The position numbers were made by a program, and so were the translations under genes. DNA of 64,000 nucleotides from Prionace glauca (taxonomy: Eukaryota; Chordata; Chondrichthyes; Carcharhiniformes; Carcharhinidae). Each line of letters starts with the position of its first letter. The first letter of the stretch is position 1. Positions 55,416-64,000 of this stretch are shown here, piece after piece. The notes beneath the pieces were generated by a model. That model was not told where the DNA came from and ran no database searches. It saw nothing but the letters and a program-made list of their open reading frames with translations. The stretch spans positions 30,898,902 through 30,962,901 of the forward strand of contig CM075760.1 of assembly GCA_037974335.1 (NCBI GenBank), in the 5' to 3' direction.

Positions 55416-55800
55416 CTATGGGAAGAGATTCACTCAGTTATCCAGTCTGCTGAAACACCAGAGAGTTCACACTAGGGGGAGGTCCACCTGCTCTACATGA
55501 GAAAACAGATCCTCTCAGTCATCCTGCCTCCTTCGATCACCAGTAATTTCACATTGGGAAAAACCCTTTAAATGTCGGGACTGTGGGAAATACAATAAAT
55601 GTTCCTGGGAACTATAACTTCTACATGTTCATACTGATGAGATACCGTTCAGGTGCTCTCACTGCAGATGCACCCAGGAAATAATTTTAACTCACTGTAC
55701 CCAGAAATTTCACAGTGTGGACAGCCTCCACCTGCCCTGAATGTTGGAAGGAATTTGCTTATTTATCCCATGTGCTGAGATACCAGTGAGTTCACAATTA
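55416..55800 (+). pseudogene. Decayed 3' fingers of ZNF-10
   Basis: 'aagagattcactcagttatccagtctgctgaaacaccagagagttcacac' and 'cctttaaatgtcgggactgtggg' are finger remnants in several frames. They mark the original length of the array. Confidence 0.75.
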
Positions 55801-55925
55801 AATACAGTGATCAGATTTTGCTGTTAATCATGTTCAGGATTGAATCATGTTCATTGGGGTCTGTTTCTGCTGATGTCAGTAAACCCCACCCTAGCTATAG
55901 GGGCTGATCCTCTTGCTAAAAGTCA

Positions 55926-55951
55926 AATAAATCAACTTTGCATCAAATAAA
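55926..55951 (+). promoter_or_regulatory. Two AATAAA poly(A) signals behind ZNF-10
   Basis: AATAAA at 55926-55931 and 55946-55951, about 510 bp after the stop codon, in a normal position for a 3' UTR. Confidence 0.55.
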
Positions 55952-56234
55952 CTTGTATTCTTTTTACTAACTCCGACGTCGTCAGGTCTCTCCCCTCCCC
56001 TGTCTCCTCCGTCCTCACCTCCAACAATAAGTGTGAGGATTTCATGGAGTTCCTCTGTCACTAAGATTGAGACAATCTGATCAGCTGCCTCTGCTGCTTC
56101 CTCCCTTCCACTAGCCCATTGGACTGAACGGCTTCCCCTGAACCCCACATCTTCCCCTCGTTTCTTTCTCATATCCCTTCATGTCCATCTTGTCCGTCAG
56201 ATCCACCATGTGCTCACAAAGGGCTGGATGGACA

Positions 56235-56330
56235 CCCTCTCTGTTGTCAGCCATGATCTTATTGAATGGCGGGGCAGGCTCGAAGGGCCAGATGGCCTAC
56301 TCCTGCTCCTATTTCTTATGTTCTTATGTA
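56235..56330 (+). mobile_element. CR1 3' end
   Basis: 'tcagccatgatcttattgaatggcggggcagg' to TTCTTATGTTCTTATG; very young-looking but only about 95 bp long. Confidence 0.85.
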
Positions 56331-56679
56331 ACAATTGGTCATCAACCCCAAATTGCTGATCGCCAAACTTACCCACGTAAACTGCTATTGTTCTCACTTT
56401 CCAGGTGTTACCCTGACGCTATTAAATATTTGATATGTGAAACTAACAAACAATGGTGTGTGGGTTTGTTACTGACATATTGACAGAGGTCAGGATGGAC
56501 GCGAACTATCATCACACGGTGTGAGTGGTCGGAGCTGGAACTTGGGTTTTGTACTCTATAGGGAGGTTGGGGAGGGGAGGAAGAAAGTGGGGTTAGGGTT
56601 ATAATCAGATCAGCCACGATCATATTGAACAATGGAATAGCCTCAAAAAGCTGGGTGGCCTGCTCCTAACTCGTATGAG
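56331..56679. other. No gene recognised
   Basis: AT-rich DNA with a short decayed CR1 end near 56605-56665; nothing else. Confidence 0.4.
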
Positions 56680-56754
56680 AATTCCTACAATGCAGGAGGC
56701 CATTCTGCCCATCGAATCTGCACCAACCAGGCCTTATCCCCACAACCCCATGCA

Positions 56755-56826
56755 TTGGTATGTCATTAGGTTGCTTAACTCAGTGAATCCCTTCCCACAC
56801 TCAGAGCAGAGGAATGACCTCTCTCT
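56755..56826 (-). pseudogene. Zinc-finger fragment inside a SINE
   Basis: The minus strand reads 'gagaggtcattcctctgctctgagtgtgggaaggg', encoding [22 protein letters not shown]. The closest relative in the window is the ZNF-10 finger at 54974-55043 ([21 protein letters not shown]). Confidence 0.8.
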
Positions 56827-56904
56827 AATACTAATCCCCTGACACTAGGCTCAATTTTGAATGGCCAATCAACCTAACCTGTGCATCTATGGACTGTAGG
56901 AGGA

Positions 56905-57066
56905 TTCGCATTCTAATCAGTAATCTCTAAACTGTCTGTGCTTTAAATGCTCTGTCTGAGGCCAGAACTCTCCATTCACCTGACGAAGAGGCAGTCCCCT
57001 CGAAAGCTTGTGAGTATATTATCAAATAAATAGGTTGGACTAAAACCTGGTGTTGTCAGACTTTTT
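56905..57066 (+). mobile_element. Short PLE 3'-end insertion with 12-bp target duplication
   Basis: ACTGTAGGAGGA flanks it (56893-56904 and 57067-57078, the latter partly overlapping the element's end). The piece contains the element's 3' UTR, hammerhead-like core and the 'cctggtgttgtcagac' terminus. Confidence 0.7.
56975..57014 (+). ncRNA. Hammerhead-ribozyme-like motif of a PLE
   Basis: Core CUGACGA (56980-56986), stem II GAGG/CCUC (56988-56991 with 56998-57001), GAAA (57002-57005), then GCUU. Stem I pairs UUCAC (56975-56979) with GUGAG (57010-57014). The palindromic AGCU at 57005-57008 could form stem III between two molecules, as proposed for minimal PLE hammerheads. Predicted cleavage is after U57009. 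An extra A sits at 56987. Confidence 0.6.
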
Positions 57067-57339
57067 ACTGTAGGAGGAAACCAGAGCATCCAGAGGAAAT
57101 GCATGCAGACACGGGGAGAATGTGCAAACTCGATACAGATAATGACCCAAGGCCGGAACTGAACACGGGTCCCTGGTGCTGTGAGACAGTAATCCTATCC
57201 ACTGTGATGCCCTGTGGCAGGATCTCATCCTCACTTTCCCAGATTCAAACAAAGACTGTCCATCTCTAATGGCAGCCAGATTGTCCACAATCCTCTGCGC
57301 TGTAGAAACTGTTCTATCTGCCTCAGGCTGGCCGGGTGG

Positions 57340-57520
57340 ATGGCACATGCTCAGTCACTGACAGGTCACAATGCCTATGTGATTGATGGCAGCTCCGGAC
57401 TAATAGAAAGAGGAGGCGGGGCTGGAGGACTGTACAGGAGCATCTGGTCCTCCAACCAATTGGAGAGAATGAGGGGCGGGCCTGAGCCTGGGTCTCCCTC
57501 ATTGGCTGAAACCCTGCACC
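57340..57520 (-). promoter_or_regulatory. Fossil promoter, inverted copy of the 43.1-kb core
   Basis: 'gaggcggggctggaggactg...ggtcctccaaccaattgg' is the reverse complement pattern of 43122-43195. 'cacatgctcag...ggtcacaatgcctatgtgattg' matches the NRF1/'gcgttgtgatg' part with CpG lost. No gene leaves it. Confidence 0.55.
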
Positions 57521-57892
57521 ATTGTGAAACTGCTCTGTGTCTGGCCCAGGAGGAGGTCCTCCCCCCACCCCCCCCTCCCCCACACACACTGGGTGCACGT
57601 AGATCAGGAATGTGGGGCTGAAGTGCAAACAAAACATCAACAAAAGGTTTTTATTTAGAAAATTGAAAAGGTGTATATGGCTGCAACATCGAGTTTCAGA
57701 TTATGTTCAGTAACAAACTGAAATTATGCAGATTTCCCTCACTAAATGAATGCTTCTGCCTGCTTTTGAAGGAGGACCATTCACGTGTTAGGCAAACACG
57801 ATAACCACTAAATACAGAAACAAGTGACAAAGACAGCAACAGGTGTGAACCATTCAGATCCTGGAATCCCTTCAACATTGACTGATCTATAA

Positions 57893-58290
57893 AGTTTAAT
57901 TTATTCGTCACAAGAAAGGCTTACCTTAACATTGCAATGAAGTTAGTATGAAACTCCCTGAGTATCCACTGTCCAGTACCTGTTCGGGATAATGTACCAA
58001 ACCAGCACATCTTTCAGAATTTGGGAGGAAATCCAGAGGACATCCACGCAGACATGGGGAGAATGTGCAGACTCCACACAAACAGGCCAGAACAGAACCC
58101 GGGTCCCTGGCGCTATGAGACAGCAGTGCTAACCCACTGTGTCACCGTGCCCCCAGGAATCGAACCAGGGTCCCTGGCGCTGTGAGACAGCAGTGTCTAA
58201 CCCACTGTGTCACCGTGCCCCTGGGAATCAAACCTGGGTCCCTGGCGGTGAGACAGCAGCGCTAACCCACTGTTTCACAGTGCAGCAGGA
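57893..58290 (-). mobile_element. HE1-like SINE, antisense, with triplicated tRNA-like head
   Basis: Tail 'ttattcgtcacaagaaaggcttacc', body 'cacgcagacatggggagaatgtgcag'. The head 'gaaccagggtccctggcgctgtgagacagcag...cactgtgtcaccgtgccc' occurs three times in tandem (from 58094, 58155 and 58223; about 60-68 bp each). Confidence 0.8.
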
Positions 58291-58789
58291 CCAACATTTG
58301 TGTTTGAACTAACATCACCATGGATTGATCAGTTGTTGCTGTTTGTGGAATCTTACTGTGCACAAACTGACTGCTGGGATCAGTAACAACTCATATTTAT
58401 ATAACACGTTTATTGCAATAAAACATTCCAAGGTCCTTCAGAGGAATTTTGTAACAAAATACTGAATCACACTGGGAGTTAGTGAATTGAGGGGAAAACA
58501 TGTCTGTACTGATGTTATTGTGGCATCATGAGCGTTCCACATACAACATGACTTGTATCTATAAATTCTCATCTTGAACATTTCAATTGAAATTTCAAGG
58601 CGAGCAGAGCTTTTTGAGCAGAATGGTTCAGATTCCCATCCCCTTTAATGTGAACAAGTTGTTTCTGATTTCACTACAGAGGTTGTCTATTAAACAATGA
58701 CTGAACACAGGGGGTGAATGTGAAAAGCTGAAGTTTCCAGTTGAAGAGGTTCCCAATGTCTCTGAGCAGCTGAACTGGGGAAGCCTTTG
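58291..58789. other. No gene recognised
   Basis: AT-rich unique-looking DNA; nothing supported. Confidence 0.4.
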
Positions 58790-59420
58790 GGCAGAGACTG
58801 TCCTGCTGCTATTTCCCTTCCTGACCACCGGGGGTCGCTGTAACACGCCCGGGCGCTGCTCCTCCCAGTGACACCTCTTGCCCAGTCCGGCCCGGCCGCT
58901 GCTCGTTGGCGGAACATCCGGGTCCTGCAGAGAGGCGGGGTCAGCCGCCATATTGCCATGACATCACTACAGCCCCTCCCCCCCGTCGAGGAAAAAGCGG
59001 CGTTTCAGAAATGTAGAAAGTGAGAGAAATTCCCACCCGGAAATCCCGCCCGGAGCGGAATTAAAATTAAATAAAATACATATTTTTATAAAGAGGCAGG
59101 TGGCGGAACCGCGCATGTGCTGTAGTATTTTCCTAGAGCGCACCGCGCGGGTGTGATTGAAAACCAGACGGAATAAAAAACAGAAATGATTTTCCCTAAT
59201 GGAGAAGGAACCGAAAGTCTGACAGGTGAGGATGTGAATAATAATCATCAAGATTCAACATATTAAAAGATTCAAATGTAACTGCCTGGGCGCATGTGCA
59301 GGAGGGGAATTCCCCCAGAGTGCAGCGCGCGAGACGCCGTCTCCCCTGGCAACGCAAGATGGCCGCCGGCGGTGGTGTGAATGTGGCGCAGGCGCAGTGA
59401 GAACTGCCTGCAGCCCATTG
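58790..59420. promoter_or_regulatory. CpG-rich promoter, gene unknown
   Basis: YY1-like GCCGCCATATTG (58939) and AAGATGGCCGCC (59356), NRF1-like GCGCATGTGC, an RFX X-box-like GTCTCCCCTGGCAAC (59339), and 'gcgcaggcgcag'. A donor GACAG|GTGAGG stands at 59228 after a short open start that stops after MEKEPKV. No coding exon was recognised on either side. Confidence 0.5.
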
Positions 59421-59589
59421 TCCAGACTGCCCCCCAGTGGATGTGGTAGGGATGGTGCAGCAGATGGAGCAACAATCCCAGTTTCAATGGGGGGAGAGAA
59501 GCTGCAATGCTGCTCCCTGTTGTTCACTCCTCTCTCCAGCCTCAGCATTGCAGAGTGTTTAAACAAGAGGGTGCATTGTCACAGCAGCA

Positions 59590-59915
59590 GGGTCTCCATG
59601 TCCTTCCGGTAGTAAGGTGACCAGAACTGGACGCAGTACTCCAAATGCGGTCTAAACAACGTTCTGTACAACTGCAGCATTAGACGCTAGCTCTTATACT
59701 ATATACCCCTTCCTATAAAGGCTAGCATTCTGTAAGCTTTCTACGCAACTTTCTCCACCTGTGTTGCCACCTTCAGAGACATGAACACTTGCACTCCTGG
59801 GTCCCTCTGCATTTCTACACTCTTAACTGGTCTACCCTTTATCATGTAACTCCTCTCTACATTATTCCTTCCAAAATGCATCACCTCACATTTATCAGGA
59901 TCAATATATATCTTG
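59590..59915 (-). mobile_element. CR1 LINE fragment, antisense
   Basis: Antisense of RTLVRPHLEYCVQFW...RKD and the preceding ORF2 region ('gtaaggtgaccagaactggacgcagtactcc', 'aaatgcatcacctcacatttatcagg'). Confidence 0.85.
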
Positions 59916-60054
59916 AGAAATTTGCCTACCTTGGAATTGGTCTCGCAGAGATATTACCACGATGCCCTTTCAACATTGATGGAGTACTTACAGCAGAGAA
60001 GAAGGCCGTTTTGAAGCGTCATGTGTGTGTTGGCTCTCTAAAGGACCAATTCAT

Positions 60055-60480
60055 CCAATAACATTCTGTACCCCACAGTCTAGCATTTTGTTCAGTTTCA
60101 GACAATTATCCAATCCCATTTTGAACCCATTAATTGGCTCTGCCTGCAGCACACTCTCAAACAGCACATTCCAGGTCTGGGTCACTCACTGTCTGAAAAT
60201 GTTTTTTCCTGATGTCTCCATGTTTCCTTCACCAATTTACTTCAACTCGCGCCCTCTGTGTCAAAATCCTTCTGCCATTGAAAGTTTGTCTCTATCGACT
60301 CTGTTAAGACCCTTCAGGATTTTGAATGCCTCATTAAAGTCACATCAGCAACTTTCTGTTAAGAAAATTAGTCCCAAACTCTCCAAAATATATTCGTCAC
60401 TGAAGTTTCTGAACTCTGGAACTATTCTCGTGTTTTCCTCCTGCATTCAGTCCACTGATTTTACATTCTGCCTTACGTTC
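60055..60480 (-). mobile_element. Older LINE fragment, antisense
   Basis: 'ccaatcccattttgaacccattaattgg', 'cattccaggtctgggtcactcactg' and 'aatgcctcattaaagtcacatc' look like the antisense C-terminus of an older CR1 relative. Confidence 0.5.
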
Positions 60481-60639
60481 GGTCAGTTAGTGCCTGCTTG
60501 AACACATGAAACACAATCTTTCTTCATGCCCTGGAGTGAAGATTCGGAGCAAATTCATTTCTCATTTCTGGTGGACTAACGGGAATCAGACAAAGTTAAG
60601 GGCAGTTTAAATGCTGCTGGTCCTCCATAAGACCATAGG

Positions 60640-61057
60640 AAAGAAACATGAGAGATAGGAGCAGGAGTAGTCCATTTAGCCCTTCGAGCCTGCCCCGCCA
60701 TTCAATAAGATCATGGCTGATCTGTCGTGACTCAGCTCCACCTTCCCGCCCTCTCCCCATAACCCTTAATCCCTTCTCTTATCAAAAACCCATCAACCCG
60801 TTTCTTAAAAATATTTAGCGAGGCAGCCTCCACCACTTCAATGGGCACAGAATTCCAGAGATTCACCACCCTTTGAGTGAAGAAGTTCCTCCTCAACTCT
60901 GATCTAAACTGCATCTCTCCCTCCCTTATCTTGAGGCTGTGCCCCCTCGTACTGCTGTCCTTTCTAAGCGGGAAGAATCTCTCTCCCTCTACCCTATCCA
61001 TCCCTTTCATTATCTTATACGTCTCTATAACATCCCCCCTCATCCTTCTAAACTCCA
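60640..61057 (-). mobile_element. Young CR1 3' part, antisense
   Basis: The minus strand encodes EFRRMRGDVIETYKIMKGMDRVEGERFF...FFTQRVVNLWNSVP and ends 'aagaaacatgagagatagg'. It stops exactly where inverted-repeat arm B begins (61058). Confidence 0.88.
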
Positions 61058-61812
61058 TGACAGACCAGTTTATGAGTGAATTCACCGAGGTTCTCCTCAT
61101 TCTTCACTCATTCTGTCTCTGGATTTGATCAGAAAAAGGCAGAGATGAAGGTGTCTTTACACGGGTGGGTCACTGGGTGGCGCAGTGACTCTGTCTCTAA
61201 AGGGTCCTGAGTTCAACCACATCCCACCCATGACTGGGGGGGACATGCCTATCTGGGAAAGGGGGGGAAACCGGATCATAGGGAAATGGAGCGGAGTTGA
61301 TGGGTTTAGGAGAACGGAATTAAGCCAAGACAGGGATGGTTAAATTTTTATTCAAAATTTATTTAAAAATTCAGAGAATATTTTACAGCGAAATTGTTTT
61401 TTTTAAAGTTAGGAAAGTGAACATAGCGATCGAGGGTCACATTGAGAACAGGAGACATGTACAGAGAATCCGTCAATATTTGTACATCTGTTACATTAAC
61501 CAGAAAGAGAATACAGATCCTTAATAGAAAGAGGAATTAACAAACGTGAATAAGGAATGAGAAATTATTTATACATTAATTTTACACTAGGAGGGAAACT
61601 ATTAACCACAATAACATTATAACAAAAAACAACCTCGTACTTTTCACACTGAAAACTGAAATAATGTCTATTGTTGCCTCAGTTACAGATCCAGAATGAT
61701 AAACTGAGAGACATTTACTGATAGATTCACCGAGAGCAGATATTGTATTGGAGCCATACACAGATCTTTATAATCAGCTGAGGGAAATCTGCAGCGTCCA
61801 AAATTCAACCCA

Positions 61813-61821
61813 TCATTTGAT
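61813..61821 (-). CDS. IGHM: Ig mu membrane exon TM2 (copy B)
   Basis: On the minus strand acceptor TTTATTTTACAG ends at 61822; coding ATC AAA TGA gives IK-stop, so the tail is VKIK. Poly(A) signals lie at 61359-61364 and 61348-61353 (minus strand AATAAA), in the same spacing as in copy A. Confidence 0.88.
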   Translation of the reverse strand: MK

Positions 61822-61955
61822 CTGTAAAATAAAGAGGCAATATTGAAGCAGATGTTTCTGATGCGGGACATTAATGTTTTTAATCAGTGAAACAATGAGA
61901 GATTTTTCAAATCCATTCTGCCAGTTTGAAATGTGAGTGAATTGAATCATCTCAC

Positions 61956-62083
61956 CTTCACCAGAGTGACGGCAGTGCTGTAGAAAATGCTCAGGAAGAA
62001 CAGGACGATGAATGTGGAAGCGGTTGTCCAGATGTTGCTGTTATCATCCTCACTGTCTTCAATCCAGATGCGGTCGGTGGGGT
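61956..62083 (-). CDS. IGHM: Ig mu heavy-chain membrane exon TM1 (copy B)
   Basis: Acceptor CCCCTAG precedes position 62083, the exon is 128 bp and donor GTGAG follows 61956. It encodes [16 protein letters not shown] and the membrane helix [19 protein letters not shown] with VTLVK. The first codon is split, as expected for a splice from the last constant domain or its 3' end. Compared with copy A it keeps CpGs that A has lost. The constant, joining and variable exons would lie beyond 64000 on this strand, in keeping with the multi-cluster heavy-chain loci of sharks. Intron sequence of at least 1.9 kb precedes it here. Confidence 0.93.
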
Positions 62084-62649
62084 CTAGGGGACAGAGGCCA
62101 GGGAATGGAATTAGATTACTTTATTTATCCAGGGAATCTCATTGTTTTCTTTTCCTTGTTCTCCTTTATAAACTGTTCATTCATTCTCATGTCTAATTTT
62201 CAATGTATATCTCCTGTTAAATTCAGGACACTCAGTAACAGATCTCCATAACTATTTTCACACCTGATCCTTATTGGTATTCCTTGGAGAGTCCATGTCA
62301 GAAAGCACTGAAGGTGTTTTCTTGAGAATCAGTTCATTTTGAACTATTTGCCACTAACCCTTATTGAAGAATGTTCTGACTGATCTGGAGGAACATTCCC
62401 CTGTCAATGATTGTTTCCACAGATGGTGACTGATCTGTAAACTGTGAATGCTGCTGTTTAAGATCTGGGATGTAATTTCCAATCTTTGCTTATTTACAGT
62501 GGAAATGTTTAGTAAATCATGAGCTTAACTCAGTTTCTCAACGTGTTTGGCGGTGTTTTGAGAATTGGGATAGTCATCGGTGTGTATGTCCATTCAAATT
62601 CACATTTAAATTTTACTTTCATCATTCACCTGCCGTTTGTATTAAAGAT

Positions 62650-62754
62650 TGTATGTGTGTGTGTGTGTGTGTGCGCGTCTGTGTGTGTGTGTGTCTGTGA
62701 GTCTGTGTGTGTGTGTGTGTGTGCGTCAGTGCGTGTGTGTGTGTGTGTCTGTGA

Positions 62755-62793
<39 letters not shown>

Positions 62794-64000
62794 CACTTCC
62801 TGAGCTGCATTAATTTTTGGTCCTGAGTTAATCTGTGTGTATGAGGGATAATGAACATGTTCATTTGCCTGTGTTTGTTGATTTGTGTAGTTGTGTGTCT
62901 GTGTGTATAATTTATTCTTCAGATATTGTGGATATATGACTATTATTGTGTGAAGTCTCTGTATATTTATTAATGCCACTCTTAACGTGTGCACGTGTTT
63001 CTGCCTGTTTCAATGTGTTAATTTGTGTCACTCGAATAATGTTTCCTTCCCTTTCTTTGTGTGTCTGTTCCTCCGTGCGTTTGTGTGTGTATCTGTTGAC
63101 ATATTAGTGCATGTAAATTCGTGTTGGTAGTTATTTATAACAATGTGTCAGTGTATGGCTGTGTTTCCATGTGTAGTATTGTGTGCTGTGGTGTTCTGTT
63201 CTGAAGGAGCGTGTGAATGTTTGCATCCACATGTTTGTGTGAAAATATTTTGCTCTCTGTTCCTCTATAAGCAGTGTGTTAATATTGTTATATCTATTTC
63301 CCTGTATAAGTGATAATGTGTATAACATTGTGGGTCTCTATATCTGTATTCATTTCAGCGTGAACGTGTGAGAACATGCATTTGTTTGAGTGTGTGCATC
63401 TATTTGTGTATGTTTTGGACCTGCATAAATGTTATCTGTCCGTATTGTGTGTATGCATGTACGTGTTTGTGTTTGTGTCCGTGTACCTAGTCCGTATGTT
63501 TAGGTAAGTGTGTACTTGTGTGTTTGTGTGTGTTTCTGCGGGCGTTTGTACATATCTGATAATTTGTGTGCATGTTTTGTTTTGTGCCTTCTTGTACAAG
63601 TCCGTGCCTGTGTGTGCAGGTGTGGGTGTATGCCCCCTTGTGCATGCATGTGTGCGTGTATATGTGTGTGCGTGTGTGTGTGTGTGTGTGTGTGCATGGT
63701 GCGTGTGGGACAGAGAGAGAGCGAGAGAGAAAGAGAGAGTATTTGTGTATGCACGCATTTTTGTTTGTATATGTATAGTCCATTAGTGTATTCGAGGGAG
63801 CGTGCTTGTTTGAGTTCGTTTGTGCGTATATTGTGTGTTCATCTGATCCGTGTATGTGCATTTGTATTTATGAATGTATCTGTGTTTTTGTTGTGTATGT
63901 ATTTGTGCGTATTGTGTATTTGTGAGATTCTGTGTCTGTATTTGAATGTGCCTGTCTATATTTCTGTGTGTGGGACTATGTGTATGCGTTTGTGTGTTAT
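62650..64000 (+). repeat. TG-rich microsatellite region (arm B intron)
   Basis: Nearly pure (TG)n at 62650-62790 with CGCG/GAGTC interruptions, then more than a kilobase of degenerate TG-rich DNA including (TG)n at 63665-63695 and a GA-rich run at 63711-63740. Apparent Val/Cys- or His/Thr-rich ORFs are compositional. Confidence 0.9.

Larger units (their letters stand above)
56680..57215 (-). mobile_element. HE1-like SINE, antisense, carrying two insertions
   Basis: SINE parts at 56680-56754, 56827-56904 and 57079-57215 are in order. The first gap holds a ZNF finger fragment (56755-56826), the second a PLE piece (56905-57066). Confidence 0.75.
61058..64000 (-). repeat. Large inverted repeat, arm B (Ig mu membrane module)
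   Basis: Reverse complement of arm A (36700-39348) and continuing past the window end. It contains the 3' UTR, TM2, TM1 and upstream intron with TG-rich DNA. Identity by eye is roughly 90% in non-coding parts. Confidence 0.85.

Noticed and set aside
58628-58959. Minus-strand ORFs of 107 and 89 residues in the 58.8-kb CpG region
   Set aside because: No recognised domain; lies across a CpG promoter, and there is no paralog to test conservation.

Overview
The window looks like nuclear DNA of a cartilaginous fish, most likely a shark. Three things suggest this: tRNA-derived SINEs of the elasmobranch HE1 type, many CR1-family LINEs with short (TTCTTATG)n or (TTCTATG)n tails, and two copies of the membrane exons of an immunoglobulin mu heavy chain. 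Family names come from recalled hallmarks; no search was run.

The host content is a cluster of ten C2H2 zinc-finger (ZNF) genes or pseudogenes. Each carries its fingers in one terminal exon. ZNF-1 (699-1625, -), ZNF-6 (30458-31411, +), ZNF-7 (40248-41453, -), ZNF-8 (44781-45371, +), ZNF-9 (52314-52904, -) and ZNF-10 (53205-55415, +) have open finger exons. ZNF-3 (11529-12506, -) and ZNF-5 (24866-25900, +) are open but lost their last fingers. ZNF-2 (4191-5261, +) and ZNF-4 (14768-15694, -) are pseudogenes whose stops mostly arose by CGA-to-TGA change in the finger linker. CpG-rich promoters with CCAAT, ETS, NRF1 and YY1-like motifs lie at about 2.4, 13.4, 20.2, 27.8, 42.9, 48.7 and 59 kb. Some are divergent between two ZNF genes and some are orphaned.

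The most unusual structure is a large inverted repeat. Its left arm (about 36.7-39.35 kb, +) and right arm (about 61.06 kb to the window end, -) each carry mu TM1 and TM2 exons, a 3' UTR and a CA/TG-rich upstream intron. The two modules point at each other across ZNF-7 to ZNF-10. The left one has no constant-domain exons upstream in this window and shows CpG decay, so it is probably an orphan. The right one may belong to an Ig cluster beyond the window. Nested between them is a second inverted repeat, two arms of exactly 1573 bp holding ZNF-8 and ZNF-9. It looks identical over its middle and divergent at both ends, as expected after gene conversion.

Most other DNA is transposon-derived: a young near-full-length CR1 (32339-36088) inside an older CR1, many truncated CR1s, HE1-like and other tRNA-SINEs, and Penelope-like element (PLE) remnants. 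The PLE copies include a 590-bp palindromic insertion with 14-bp target duplications and a short copy with a hammerhead-ribozyme-like core (56975-57014). ZNF units, LINEs and SINEs have repeatedly recombined, giving fossil promoters, finger fragments inside SINEs and shared LINE scars in paralogous 3' UTRs.
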